From assembly GCA_015059865.1 (NCBI GenBank), contig SUZP01000002.1, positions 1 to 64,000 on the forward strand: 64,000 nucleotides of DNA, read 5' to 3'. This stretch comes from Rikenellaceae bacterium (GTDB lineage: Bacteria > Bacteroidota > Bacteroidia > Bacteroidales > Rikenellaceae). Shown one piece after another: positions 24,258 to 33,452 of the stretch. The translations under genes and the position numbers were made by a program. The notes beneath the pieces were generated by a model that saw nothing but the letters and a program-made list of their open reading frames with translations, was not told the origin of the DNA and made no database searches. Positions within the stretch are counted from its first letter, which is position 1. Every line of letters begins with the position of its first letter.

Positions 24258-25415
24258 TTAATTTTCTTCTCTTTCGAAGGTGGCAATAAACGCCTGCGGA
24301 AACTCTTTGCGCACCTCTTTTATATGCTCCTGCGCTATCGCCTTGTCGGCAAAGTCGCCATAACAATACTTATATTTCAACGCGCCTGCACCCTCCAATA
24401 TCCACGCCTTGCCGCGATAACTCTTCAATTCGGGATGGCTGGTCGAAATCCTCTTTACGCTCGCCATAAGTTGTATGGTATAACGCTTAACCATAGGTTG
24501 AACCTTTGCCTTAGACTGCTCGCTCTCTTGCGGATTTTGACTTGGCGTAGCAGTGGAGGTTGTAGTTGTAGCCGTCGTAGTTGGGGTTGTAGTTGTTGTG
24601 CCATCCAAGAGAAGTGAGCGACGCACATTCTCTACATACTGCTTTACGGCACGAAATATAGCCTCTGTAATATCCTTCTGTCCCTTTTCCGAGGTGATAT
24701 ACTTCAACTCCGCAGGGTTGGACATAAAGCCTATCTCGGTCAGTACGCTCGGCATATCGGTAGCATACAGCACCTTCAAAGGTTGCTTGCGCACACCTCG
24801 GTTGTTGTAGCCGAGTTTGACATACTCCTCCTGAATAAGGCGCGCCATCATCTCGCTATACTCGCCGTATGTAAATTGCAGATTTTGGATGTAGGCGCGG
24901 ACTATCGCTGCGGTCTTCTGGTCGGACATATCGAGCAGCTCCTCTTTGTTGTTGAGGTAGAGCGAATTTTGATTTGCGCGCTGCTCCATCGAGCTCTCTC
25001 CCATAATTAAGGTTTCGACACCGCGCACCTCGCTGTTGCGATGAGCATTGGCGTGTATCGAGATAAAGAGGTCGCCATTGTGTTTGTGGGCTATATCGGC
25101 GCGAGCCTGCAAATCCTCCGAAAGAACACTCGAAAACATTATATCCGAAGTGCGAGTATAGACCACCTTTATTTCGGGCATTCGCTTCTCGATTAGCGCA
25201 CCGAGTTTAAGTGCAACTTTGAGGTTTATATCCTTTTCGGCAATGTTGCCATACTTAGCACCGGGGAAGCGCACCCCTCCGTGTCCTGCATCAATGACAA
25301 TAACTTTTACACCTTGCGCAACATTTTCTGCACCAAAACCGTTGTTAGGGAGTAATAGTGCAAACACGGTCGTAAGCACCATAAAAAGTGTATGCAGTGG
25401 TCGAAAGTTGGCCAT
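24258..25415 (-). CDS. N-acetylmuramoyl-L-alanine amidase with SPOR-like C-terminus
   Basis: An exported zinc amidase (Amidase_3/AmiC class) that cleaves peptide stems from glycan strands. It has 385 residues from the ATG at 25415, with a signal peptide over about 1-30. Catalytic-domain markers are VIDAGHGG (zinc His), NIAEKDIN (zinc Glu), SIHANAH (zinc His) and SVLTEIGFMSN (catalytic Glu). A Thr-rich linker (about 270-295) leads to a C-terminal domain of about 75 residues (YTIQLMAS...YCYGDFADK) resembling SPOR, which binds denuded septal glycans. It is the first gene of the operon leading to rsmI. Confidence 0.92.
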   Translation of the reverse strand: MANFRPLHTLFMVLTTVFALLLPNNGFGAENVAQGVKVIVIDAGHGGVRFPGAKYGNIAEKDINLKVALKLGALIEKRMPEIKVVYTRTSDIMFSSVLSEDLQARADIAHKHNGDLFISIHANAHRNSEVRGVETLIMGESSMEQRANQNSLYLNNKEELLDMSDQKTAAIVRAYIQNLQFTYGEYSEMMARLIQEEYVKLGYNNRGVRKQPLKVLYATDMPSVLTEIGFMSNPAELKYITSEKGQKDITEAIFRAVKQYVENVRRSLLLDGTTTTTPTTTATTTTSTATPSQNPQESEQSKAKVQPMVKRYTIQLMASVKRISTSHPELKSYRGKAWILEGAGALKYKYCYGDFADKAIAQEHIKEVRKEFPQAFIATFEREEN

Positions 25416-25512
25416 AAAGTTTGATATATATACTTTTTTCACTATCTTTACGCGCCGAAAAAAACGCGTACCCGCACGCACAAAAGCGTACAAAGGGTTG
25501 TTTTAGGCGTTT

Positions 25513-25535
25513 TTGCCGACTCGTCGGCAAAGGTA
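25513..25535 (-). promoter_or_regulatory. Amidase-operon promoter with adjoining palindrome
   Basis: The minus-strand -7 box TACCTTTG (25528-25535) abuts and partly overlaps the perfect palindrome TTGCCGA-CTCG-TCGGCAA (25513-25530). The palindrome would sit at the transcription start, so it is an operator or 5'-end hairpin candidate. lptD diverges from the same gap. Confidence 0.6.
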
Positions 25536-25544
25536 CGAAAAATT

Positions 25545-28373
25545 TTGGAATTTTTGAAACATTTGAAGGTAAAATATCTCGTTTTGATGGTTGTCGCCTT
25601 GGCGATAGCTCATGTTGTGCTTGGCTCTGCTATGCCGCGCCCACTCTCGGCGCAGCCGTTGGAGCAGGTGCGCAAGGGCGACTCGCTTGCGCCTGTCGCA
25701 TCTGTGGCGATGAGAGACACCACAAAGCGCGAGGTGCGTCAGCCTCTGCGCCGTGCTCGTCGTGCGCGCAGGCTCGGCGATACTGTTATAACTCCACAGC
25801 AGCGAGATACACTCGCCAAGCCCGATAGCCTTACCCTCAATGACTCGTTAGCGGTGAAGCCTTTGTCGAAGCGCGATACAACAGCTCGGAAAAAGGGAGG
25901 CTCGCCTATCGAGCAGATAATTTCCGGTAAGAATAGCGACTCCCTATTCTATGATGTTCGCAACAAGCGTGTCTACATCTACAATCAAGGCGATGTAAAG
26001 TATGACAATATGGGCTTGACGGCCGACTATATGCAGATTGATATGGCGACCAAGGAGATTTATGCCTTCGGAAAGGCCGATTCGGTAAATGGCCAGCCTA
26101 AAAACACGCACCCTGTATTTACCGAGGGAGGCTCGTCGTACACGATGGATACCATCACCTACAACTTCGGCTCGAAAAAGGCGTTTATTCAGGGTGTTGC
26201 AACAAAGGAGGGCGACGGCTGGTTGGTCGGTGGACAGATTAAGAAGATGCCCGACAACTCAATCAACATTCGTCAAGGTAAGTATACCACTTGCGACCAC
26301 ACAGACCATCCGCACTTCTACCTTGCAATGACCAAGGCGAAGGTTATCCCCGGTAAGAAGATTATTACGGGTCCTGCCTACCTCGTTTTGGAGGATGTGC
26401 CTATCTATTTTGCTTGTATTCCTGAGGGATTCTTCCCTATCAACCTCGGCCCTAAGTCGGGATTGTTGATGCCATCCTACGGTGAGGATGCCTCGCGAGG
26501 CTTCTTTATACGAGGTTTGGGCTACTACTTCATATTGAGCAAGCACATTGACCTCGCCATAACGGGAGGTATCTATACGCTCGGCTCGTGGGAGGTGAAT
26601 GCCTCTTCGCGCTACACCAAGCGATATAAGTATCGTGGAAATGTCAATTTCGACTTCTCCTCCATCAAGACGGGAGATAAGGGCGAGCCCGACTATATCA
26701 AGCAGAACAACTTCCGCTTCACTTGGACCCACTCGCAAGACCCAAAGGCAAACCCCGGCTCGACATTCTCGGCATCGGTAAACCTCTCGTCGAGTGGCTA
26801 TTCAAAGTACTCGGCAACGACGCTGAACGACATCCTTGCTACGCAGACCAACTCTACGATATCCTACTCGAAGAGCTGGGCAGGTACGCCATTCTCGCTC
26901 TCTATGAACCTCTCCGTATCGCAGAACTCGCAGACGCGACAACTGGCTATAACGCTGCCAAATATCGTCTTCAATGTGGCGCGTGTCTATCCATTCAAAC
27001 GCAAAGATGCAATGGGCAAGCAGCGTTGGTACGAGAAGATTGGCTTTACCTATTCGGCAAAACTTACCAACTCGGTAACATCGGCCGAGAAGGACCTCTT
27101 CACGATGCAGACATTGAAGAATATGCGTAACGGCGTGGAGCATACTCTGCCTATCTCTACATCGATAAACCTATTCAAGTATATCAACATCTCGCCATCG
27201 TTCAACTACTCGGAGCGTTGGTACTTCTCGCGCCAAAATCAGCAGTGGAACCCAGAGACCAATCAGGTCGAGACGCTCGACCCTGAGTATGGTTTCTATC
27301 GTATATACAACTACAACGCCTCCATCTCGGCGAATACCACAATCTATGGTATGTGGCAGATGAAGCGCAAGACGGCGAAGGTGCAGGCTGTGCGTCACAC
27401 CATCACCCCACAAGTAGGTTTCTCGTATGCGCCCGATTTCAGTAAGCAGAAATATGGTTACTACAAGACCGTACAGACCGACTCACTCGGTAACTACAAG
27501 GTATACTCACCATACTCCAATCAGCCGTATGGCGTGCCGGGCTCAGGTCAGCAGGCAAACCTAAACTTCTCGCTCTCGCAATCGCTCGAAATGAAGGTGT
27601 TGTCGAAGCGCGACACTTCGGGCGTGAAGAAGATTAAACTTATCGACGAGTTGCGTATTAGTGGCTCGTACAACTTCCTCGCCGACTCACTCGGATTATC
27701 AAATCTGCCTATATCGTTCCGTACCACCATATATGGTAACTTCGGTATCAACCTTACAGTAACGCTCGACCCATACGAGGTTACACCACAAGGCATGCGC
27801 ATAAATAAGTTGATGATTAAGCGAGGTCTGCTCGGTCGTGTCACAAATACGGGATGGAGTTTTGGTTATACATTCAAGTCGCGACAAGATAAATCTACCC
27901 CTGCGGTGAACGATATCAATACCATACCTCCTGAGTACTTCAACCCATTCTCCGACCCGTATGGATTGATGGACCCTACCCTGCGTAGGCACTATATGGC
28001 AAGCTCATATTACGACTTCTCGATACCTTGGAATGTTGGTTTTAACTATGTTATCAGCTACGGCATATCCTATGTAAACAATGGCACTACGGGCTACAAG
28101 AAGAATGTGTCGCAGACAATTGGTTTCAACGGTAGTGTCAATCTGACGCCAAAGACAGGTATCTCGTTTACGACAGGTTTCGATATACAGAATAGGAAAT
28201 TGACGACCACTTCTATATCCATAACACGCGACCTGCACTGTTGGCAGATGTCGTTCATTTGGATTCCATTCGGAACGCACCGCAGTTGGAGCTTCAATAT
28301 TGGAGTTAAGGCTTCGTCACTTGCCGACTTGAAGTACGACAAGAGTCAATCGATGTACGACAACCTCTTCTAA
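25545..28373 (+). CDS. lptD: LptD-like LPS assembly outer-membrane protein
   Basis: A large outer-membrane protein of about 940 residues that should insert lipopolysaccharide into the outer leaflet. The start is uncertain. TTG at 25545 or 25554 gives a proper Lys-containing signal peptide, while the first ATG, at 25587, would lack the charged n-region. A basic Arg/Lys linker (about 50-115) precedes an OstA/LptA-like N-domain (about 120-270, with DNMGLTADYMQIDM). The rest is a beta-barrel rich in alternating aromatic strands, ending in a terminal Phe (SMYDNLF). It diverges from the amidase operon. Confidence 0.88.
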   Translation: MEFLKHLKVKYLVLMVVALAIAHVVLGSAMPRPLSAQPLEQVRKGDSLAPVASVAMRDTTKREVRQPLRRARRARRLGDTVITPQQRDTLAKPDSLTLNDSLAVKPLSKRDTTARKKGGSPIEQIISGKNSDSLFYDVRNKRVYIYNQGDVKYDNMGLTADYMQIDMATKEIYAFGKADSVNGQPKNTHPVFTEGGSSYTMDTITYNFGSKKAFIQGVATKEGDGWLVGGQIKKMPDNSINIRQGKYTTCDHTDHPHFYLAMTKAKVIPGKKIITGPAYLVLEDVPIYFACIPEGFFPINLGPKSGLLMPSYGEDASRGFFIRGLGYYFILSKHIDLAITGGIYTLGSWEVNASSRYTKRYKYRGNVNFDFSSIKTGDKGEPDYIKQNNFRFTWTHSQDPKANPGSTFSASVNLSSSGYSKYSATTLNDILATQTNSTISYSKSWAGTPFSLSMNLSVSQNSQTRQLAITLPNIVFNVARVYPFKRKDAMGKQRWYEKIGFTYSAKLTNSVTSAEKDLFTMQTLKNMRNGVEHTLPISTSINLFKYINISPSFNYSERWYFSRQNQQWNPETNQVETLDPEYGFYRIYNYNASISANTTIYGMWQMKRKTAKVQAVRHTITPQVGFSYAPDFSKQKYGYYKTVQTDSLGNYKVYSPYSNQPYGVPGSGQQANLNFSLSQSLEMKVLSKRDTSGVKKIKLIDELRISGSYNFLADSLGLSNLPISFRTTIYGNFGINLTVTLDPYEVTPQGMRINKLMIKRGLLGRVTNTGWSFGYTFKSRQDKSTPAVNDINTIPPEYFNPFSDPYGLMDPTLRRHYMASSYYDFSIPWNVGFNYVISYGISYVNNGTTGYKKNVSQTIGFNGSVNLTPKTGISFTTGFDIQNRKLTTTSISITRDLHCWQMSFIWIPFGTHRSWSFNIGVKASSLADLKYDKSQSMYDNLF

Positions 28374-28446
28374 CTCTCGTTATTTGAGACGGAACGGTAC
28401 ATCTTTTGTGCTACCATAATTACAGAAAACGATAAAATTAAGAGAT

Positions 28447-29064
28447 ATGACAAAGAAAACAGCAGAAAATCAGGTTGTTGAGGAGAAAGAGGGCTTTGCG
28501 CAGGGCGAGGGTTATCCTAACTGCGAGGGTGAGCCTTGTGCCAATATGGCAGAGGAGACGATAGACGAAACTGACACTGTGGCAGAGGAGCAAGCCGAGA
28601 AGCAAACCGAGGAGCAGACCGAGGAGGAGGCTCCGAAGGCGGAGGAGATAGATTGGAAAGACCGCTATATCCGTTTGCAGGCGGAGTTCGACAACTTCCG
28701 CAAGCGCACCTTGCGTGAGAAGATGGCTCTTATTGAGTCGGGAGGTAGCGATGTTTGGAAGGCTGTGTTGCCTGTACTTGACGATATGGAGCGAGCTATT
28801 GCCGCATCGGAGAAGAGTGAGGATATCGCAGCTTTGCGTGAGGGCGAGAAGCTTATCTACAACAAGTTTGTCGATATTATGCGACAGAAGGGTGTGGTGG
28901 CCATCGAGGCTCTCGATGCAGAGTTCAACCCCGATTTGCACGAGGCTGTGGCGCGATTTGCTGCGGGCGAGGAGAAGTCGGGCAAGGTTATAGATGTGGT
29001 ACAGCAGGGCTACAAGCAGGGCGAGCAGGTACTGCGCTACGCAAAGGTTGTTGTTGGAGAGTAG
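28447..29064 (+). CDS. grpE: GrpE nucleotide exchange factor
   Basis: GrpE releases ADP from DnaK. The 205-residue protein has a long acidic, Glu-rich N-terminal tail (1-70), then the helical region beginning at about 80 (YIRLQAEFDNFRKRTLREK). The C-terminal beta domain ends with GYKQGEQVLRYAKVVV, as in the family. dnaJ follows after a 175-bp gap containing the dispersed 88-bp element; dnaK is not in the window. Confidence 0.96.
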   Translation: MTKKTAENQVVEEKEGFAQGEGYPNCEGEPCANMAEETIDETDTVAEEQAEKQTEEQTEEEAPKAEEIDWKDRYIRLQAEFDNFRKRTLREKMALIESGGSDVWKAVLPVLDDMERAIAASEKSEDIAALREGEKLIYNKFVDIMRQKGVVAIEALDAEFNPDLHEAVARFAAGEEKSGKVIDVVQQGYKQGEQVLRYAKVVVGE

Positions 29065-29118
29065 AATTTAGACGAGAGACGAGAGAAAATAATCTAATAA
29101 AAACGATTTATCGTTTTA

Positions 29119-29206
29119 CCTTTAATTGTCACCGCTGCGATTGAGCCGAGAACATAGGCTGCTTGCAGACTTTGCCGAGGCGGAGCAGTGAAGACCGAAG
29201 GTCAAT
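29119..29206 (+). repeat. Dispersed 88-bp element, copy B
   Basis: About 92 percent identical, by eye, to the reverse complement of 7494-7580, without gaps. It is followed by four CAATTGT-type heptads (29203-29230) that run up to the dnaJ start. The GCCGAGGCGG core and the CACCGCT/AGCAGTG arms could fold into an imperfect hairpin in the grpE-dnaJ transcript. Confidence 0.7.
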
Positions 29207-29239
29207 TCTCAATTGTCAATTGTCAATTATCAAAGATTT

Positions 29240-30409
29240 ATGGCAGAGAAGAGAGATTACTACGAGGTGTTGGGCGTTGAGAAGAACGCCAATGCCGATG
29301 AGATAAAAAAGGCCTATCGTAAGGCTGCAATAAAGTATCACCCCGACAAAAATCCGGGCGATAAGGAGGCCGAGGAGAAGTTCAAGGAGGCGGCCGAGGC
29401 GTACGATGTATTGTCGAACGAGGAGAAGCGTGCCCGTTACGACCAATTCGGACACGCAGGAGTGTCGGGCGCAGGCGGAGCAGGAGGCTTCGGAGGCTTC
29501 GGCGGTGGAGGTTTCTCGATGGAGGATATCTTCTCGCAGTTTGGCGACATCTTCGGCGGTCACTTTGGCGGTGGCTTTGGTGGCGGTTTTGGCGGTGCGC
29601 GTGGCGGTCGCTCGGTAAATCGTGGCTCGGATATCCGTGTGCGCATTAAACTTACGCTTGCCGAGATTGCCAACGGTACAACCAAGAAGATAAAGATTAA
29701 TAAGTATATCGCTTGCGACAAGTGCGGTGGTAACGGCGCAAAGGATGCTTCGTCGTATTCGACCTGCTCCAATTGTGGTGGCTCAGGATATGTTGTAACG
29801 GTACAAAACACCTTCTTCGGCCGTATGCAGTCGCAGTCGGTATGTCCTACTTGTGGCGGCGAGGGCAAGGTTATCACTGCCAAGTGCGATAAGTGCGGTG
29901 GCGAGGGCTACATCAAGGGCTCGGAGGTTATCGAGATAAATGTTCCGGCAGGCGTTGGCGAGGGTATGGCTTTGACCGTTTCGGGCAAGGGAAATGCTGC
30001 GCGTCACGGAGGTATCAATGGCGACTTGATTGTCGTTATCGAGGAGGAGCGTAATCCTGAACTCCTGCGTGATGGCAACAACCTTATCCACAACCTCAAC
30101 ATTACAGTTGCTACGGCAATTATTGGTGGCGAGGTTGAGGTACCGACCATCGAGGGTAAGGCGAAGATTAAGATTGCAGCAGGAACGCACGCCGGTAAGG
30201 TGCTGCGTCTGCGTGGCAAGGGCTTGCCTGATGTAAATGGCTACGGTAGAGGAGATATTATGGTTGTGGTGGATATCACTATCCCTACATCGCTCACCTC
30301 AGAGGAGAAGGAGTTGGTCAAGAAGTTGGCAGACAAACCTCACTTCAAGGAGGCCGAGTCGGTGGAAAACCAGAATATCTTTGAGAGAATGAAAAACTTT
30401 TTCCGATAA
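29240..30409 (+). CDS. dnaJ: Chaperone DnaJ
   Basis: Hsp40 co-chaperone of DnaK, 389 residues from the ATG at 29240; upstream in-frame codons are repeat DNA. The J domain (about 1-70) carries YHPDKNPG with the essential HPD. A Gly/Phe-rich region follows (about 75-125). Then come four zinc-finger motifs ([32 protein letters not shown]) and the C-terminal substrate-binding domain. All features of a class I DnaJ are intact. Confidence 0.97.
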   Translation: MAEKRDYYEVLGVEKNANADEIKKAYRKAAIKYHPDKNPGDKEAEEKFKEAAEAYDVLSNEEKRARYDQFGHAGVSGAGGAGGFGGFGGGGFSMEDIFSQFGDIFGGHFGGGFGGGFGGARGGRSVNRGSDIRVRIKLTLAEIANGTTKKIKINKYIACDKCGGNGAKDASSYSTCSNCGGSGYVVTVQNTFFGRMQSQSVCPTCGGEGKVITAKCDKCGGEGYIKGSEVIEINVPAGVGEGMALTVSGKGNAARHGGINGDLIVVIEEERNPELLRDGNNLIHNLNITVATAIIGGEVEVPTIEGKAKIKIAAGTHAGKVLRLRGKGLPDVNGYGRGDIMVVVDITIPTSLTSEEKELVKKLADKPHFKEAESVENQNIFERMKNFFR

Positions 30410-30481
30410 GTGAGTAGTGAGTAGAGAGTAGTGAGTAGTTAAAAAAATAATTCTAAATTCTTAATTCTCAACTCTTAATTG
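30410..30481. repeat. Heptad repeats (GTGAGTA)n and (TTAATTC)n
   Basis: Four GTGAGTA-type units start directly after the dnaJ stop (30410-30437), and four TTAATTC-type units follow at 30454-30481. They fill almost the whole gap to the next gene. Confidence 0.8.
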
Positions 30482-30491
30482 AAAAAGAACT

Positions 30492-30899
30492 ATGGGATTA
30501 TTTTCGCCGGTAAAGAAACACGCCAATAAGTTTCGCTATATTCCGCGTTACTACGACCCTGAGAAGGAGCGTCGTGAGCAGCGCCGCCGTGAGCTGCATG
30601 GTACCTCCTCGGAGCAGGAGGGGCAGGAGTATCAGCCGGGGCAGTATATTCGCACACAGCGCGATGCAAGGCGTGCAGCAAAGAGCAGCAACGAGGGCGG
30701 TCGTAAAACGCCTTCGATGATGTTCTTGATGTTGTTTGCGGTGCTGGTGATAATTGTATATATGCTCTATCCGCGCATTGTCGAGGCCTTTTCTACGGCT
30801 CGTACTTCGCCAGCGGAGCAGGCTCAGCAGGAGATTGAGGAGTTTAACCCATACACGCCAATTACAATAGTACCAAACGATTATAAAGAGGAGAAGTAG
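30492..30899 (+). CDS. Small single-pass membrane protein, unknown function
   Basis: A 135-residue protein with a basic cytoplasmic N-terminal half, rich in Arg, Glu and Gln, including RREQRRRELHG. One transmembrane helix lies at about 75-95 (MMFLMLFAVLVIIVYMLYP), followed by a short C-terminal periplasmic tail ending in YKEEK. No known domain is recognised. It ends 2 bp before mutL and so is co-transcribed with it. The basic tract could contact nucleic acid or membrane, but nothing shows this. Confidence 0.75.
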   Translation: MGLFSPVKKHANKFRYIPRYYDPEKERREQRRRELHGTSSEQEGQEYQPGQYIRTQRDARRAAKSSNEGGRKTPSMMFLMLFAVLVIIVYMLYPRIVEAFSTARTSPAEQAQQEIEEFNPYTPITIVPNDYKEEK

Positions 30900-30901
30900 A
30901 G

Positions 30902-32770
30902 GTGGCAGATTGCATTAAGTTACTACCCGAAATTGTTGCAAACCAAATCAAGGCGGGCGAGGTTGTTGAATCCCCTTCATCGGTGGTGAAGGAGATGATG
31001 GAGAATGCCATAGATGCAGGGGCTACGGAGGTTACCGTGAACTATGTAAATGGTGGTCGCGACCTTGTGCAGATTATCGACAATGGTCGAGGAATGTCGC
31101 CTATGGATGCCCGTATGGCGTTCGAGTGCCACGCTACGAGCAAGATTACATCGCTTGACGATATCTATGCTCTGCATACATTTGGTTTTCGTGGCGAGGC
31201 TCTCTCCTCCATATCGGCTGTGTCGCAGGTGGAGTTGATAACCCGTCAAGCCGATTGCGAGGTGGGTACGCAGACCATCATAAATGGTGGCGAGTTCGTG
31301 TCGCAAACCCCTACGGCAGCACCTGTCGGCTCGCAGTTTTTGGTGCGCAACCTCTTCTACAACACTCCTGCACGAAGAAAGTTTATCAATAGTAAGGAGT
31401 CGTCGTTATCTTCGGATATAAAGCGCGAATTTCGCCGTGTGGCCCTGTGTCACCCTGAGGTGGCGTGTACGCTGCTGAACAATAGCGCACCGATATATTC
31501 GTTGCCCGAATCTTCGCTTGTGGAGCGTATCGTGGGTATTATGGGCAATGCCACAAGACGAAACTTGTTGGAGGTGGATGTCGAGACCTCTATCGCCAAG
31601 GTTAAGGGGTATGTCGGTCGCCCCGAGACGGCCCGCAACAATTCAAGCGAGCAGTATATGTTCGTAAATGGAAGATTTTTCCGTTCACCATATCTCAACA
31701 AGGCGGTAACGAAGGCGTATGAGAAGTTAATACCCGAAAAGGGCTACCCTTCATTCTTCCTCTATATCGAGGTAGATGCCGAGCGCGTAGATGTAAATGT
31801 TCACGCCCAAAAGACCGAGGTTAAGTTTGCCGATAACGAGGCGTTGTGGCAGATATTGAACGCCGCCGTACGCGAGACTCTCGCCAAGAATGGTGCTATG
31901 CCATTGATAGACTTCGAGACCGATGAGGCGATAGATATTCCCGTAGCAACACGCGGAGTGCGCTATGATGAGCCACCTGCAACAAATTGTGCTCACTACA
32001 ATCCATTTGCCGAGGGTTTCGAGACGGATAGCGTTGAGAGTCGTGGTAGCGGAGGGTGGACAACCCTGCCACGAGTGTCGTCGGAGTTCGATATGGCGGC
32101 ATCGATGGATTTTGGTGTGAACACAACAAATGTCGCAGATTTGGAGTTTGACTATTTGGAGTCGGGCGACAACGAGGAGCAACAACTGCTCGAACTCGAC
32201 ACCAACGACGGAGTCTCTCCGCTTAGTATCTCCGTTTGTGGCGGTCGCTATGCGGTGGCTACATTCACATCGAAGGTGCTGATGATTGACTTGGTGCGTG
32301 CGAAGGAGCGACTGCTCTACAACAACTATCTCCTCTCGTTGCAGAGTGGTGTTGCTGTGTCGCAACAACTTCTCTTTCCGGAGTTGCTAACCCTCACGGA
32401 GGAGGAGTACGATTTGGTGGAGGAGTATGCCGTAGATTTTGCATCGCTCGGATTTGATATAAAGGCAAAAGAGGGCTTGTCGATAGAGGTGTTTGGTATC
32501 CCTGCCGATATAAGCACCGAACAGCTCGATAGAACGATATATGATATCTTGCAGAGTCTGAAATTGCCGCAGTCGGTAGTGGAGGCGCGCCGTGAAGCGT
32601 TGGCGCAGACACTCGCCCATAGTGCAACGACAGGACAGAGCAGTTTCACGCAAGAGGAGGCCGAGTATTTGGTGTCACAGATAGTGGTTTTGGGCGAGAG
32701 TTATACCCCTGCGGGCAAGCGTATTGCGTCGGCGTGGTCGCTCTCTGATGTAAAAAAATTATTTGAATAA
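30902..32770 (+). CDS. mutL: DNA mismatch repair protein MutL
   Basis: A 622-residue MutL starting at GTG 30902, 2 bp after the previous gene. The GHKL ATPase is intact: ENAIDAGATE, DNGRGM and FGFRGEALSSI. The N-terminal domain runs to about 335, an acidic linker follows, and the C-terminal dimerisation domain starts at about 440. Where latent-endonuclease MutLs carry DQHAxxERxLYE, this protein has MIDLVRAKERLLY (about 461-473): the Asp remains but the Gln-His pair is missing. Endonuclease activity is therefore doubtful or altered. It is followed by the rhomboid gene at 36 bp. Confidence 0.96.
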   Translation: MADCIKLLPEIVANQIKAGEVVESPSSVVKEMMENAIDAGATEVTVNYVNGGRDLVQIIDNGRGMSPMDARMAFECHATSKITSLDDIYALHTFGFRGEALSSISAVSQVELITRQADCEVGTQTIINGGEFVSQTPTAAPVGSQFLVRNLFYNTPARRKFINSKESSLSSDIKREFRRVALCHPEVACTLLNNSAPIYSLPESSLVERIVGIMGNATRRNLLEVDVETSIAKVKGYVGRPETARNNSSEQYMFVNGRFFRSPYLNKAVTKAYEKLIPEKGYPSFFLYIEVDAERVDVNVHAQKTEVKFADNEALWQILNAAVRETLAKNGAMPLIDFETDEAIDIPVATRGVRYDEPPATNCAHYNPFAEGFETDSVESRGSGGWTTLPRVSSEFDMAASMDFGVNTTNVADLEFDYLESGDNEEQQLLELDTNDGVSPLSISVCGGRYAVATFTSKVLMIDLVRAKERLLYNNYLLSLQSGVAVSQQLLFPELLTLTEEEYDLVEEYAVDFASLGFDIKAKEGLSIEVFGIPADISTEQLDRTIYDILQSLKLPQSVVEARREALAQTLAHSATTGQSSFTQEEAEYLVSQIVVLGESYTPAGKRIASAWSLSDVKKLFE

Positions 32771-32806
32771 TAACTTAATTAGCCAACGGCTAATAACCCG
32801 TGGCTA

Positions 32807-33442
32807 ATGGCTGAAAACAATATGAGAAATCCATACTTCAAGACACCCCCTGTGGTGCAAAACCTTATTATTGCCAACTGCGTGATTTACTTGGCAGTTA
32901 CACTTATACCTGCGGTAAATCACTTCTGCGCAGAGTATTTGCAATTGTGGTGGTCGAATGCGCCATATACACCTCCGTTTCACAGCTATCAGTTTGTAAC
33001 ATATATGTTCCTGCACGGAGGATTCGCTCACCTCTTCTCGAATATGTTTGCATTGTGGATGTTCGGCCGTACCTTGGAGTACGAACTCGGCTCGCAACGA
33101 TTTCTAACATACTATATGGTGTGCGGTATAGGTGCTGCGCTAATTCAGATTGGCATAGCGACTCTGTTTGGCGAAAATATCACTCTTCTTGGAGCTTCGG
33201 GCGCAGTGATGGGATTGCTGCTCGCCTTTGGCGTAATGCATCCGAACAATATGATATATATTATACCTCTGCCATTTCCTATTAAGGCGAAGTGGTTTGT
33301 TATGGGCTATGCCGTATTGGAGATAGCTCTCGGCTGGTCGGGCGTAAATACGGGAGTAGCACACTTTGCCCATGTGGGCGGTATGTTGTGGGGCTTGGCT
33401 CTCCTCTATTGGTGGCGTAAACGAGGTAAGATTTTCTTTTAA
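32807..33442 (+). CDS. Rhomboid family intramembrane serine protease
   Basis: A polytopic membrane protease of 211 residues with six predicted helices. The conserved HGGFAHLFSNM stretch, the catalytic Ser in LLGASGAVMG and the catalytic His in VAHFAHVGG complete the dyad. Substrates are unknown. Its stop codon is followed at once by a G9 run that forms the start region of the next gene. A Bacteroidota mutL-rhomboid-nuclease neighbourhood is a familiar arrangement. Confidence 0.93.
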   Translation: MAENNMRNPYFKTPPVVQNLIIANCVIYLAVTLIPAVNHFCAEYLQLWWSNAPYTPPFHSYQFVTYMFLHGGFAHLFSNMFALWMFGRTLEYELGSQRFLTYYMVCGIGAALIQIGIATLFGENITLLGASGAVMGLLLAFGVMHPNNMIYIIPLPFPIKAKWFVMGYAVLEIALGWSGVNTGVAHFAHVGGMLWGLALLYWWRKRGKIFF

Positions 33443-33451
33443 GGGGGGGGG
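33443..33451 (+). repeat. G9 homopolymer directly upstream of the 33453 start codon
   Basis: Nine consecutive G separate the rhomboid stop from the next ATG, with one T between the run and the ATG. Length change would not shift a reading frame but would alter the spacing and sequence of the initiation region. Confidence 0.8.
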
Positions 33452-33452
33452 T

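Noticed and set aside
33443..33451. G9 run as a coding-frame phase switch fusing rhomboid and EEP proteins
   Set aside because: The run follows the rhomboid stop codon TAA, so a length change cannot fuse the frames. Only an effect on initiation remains plausible.
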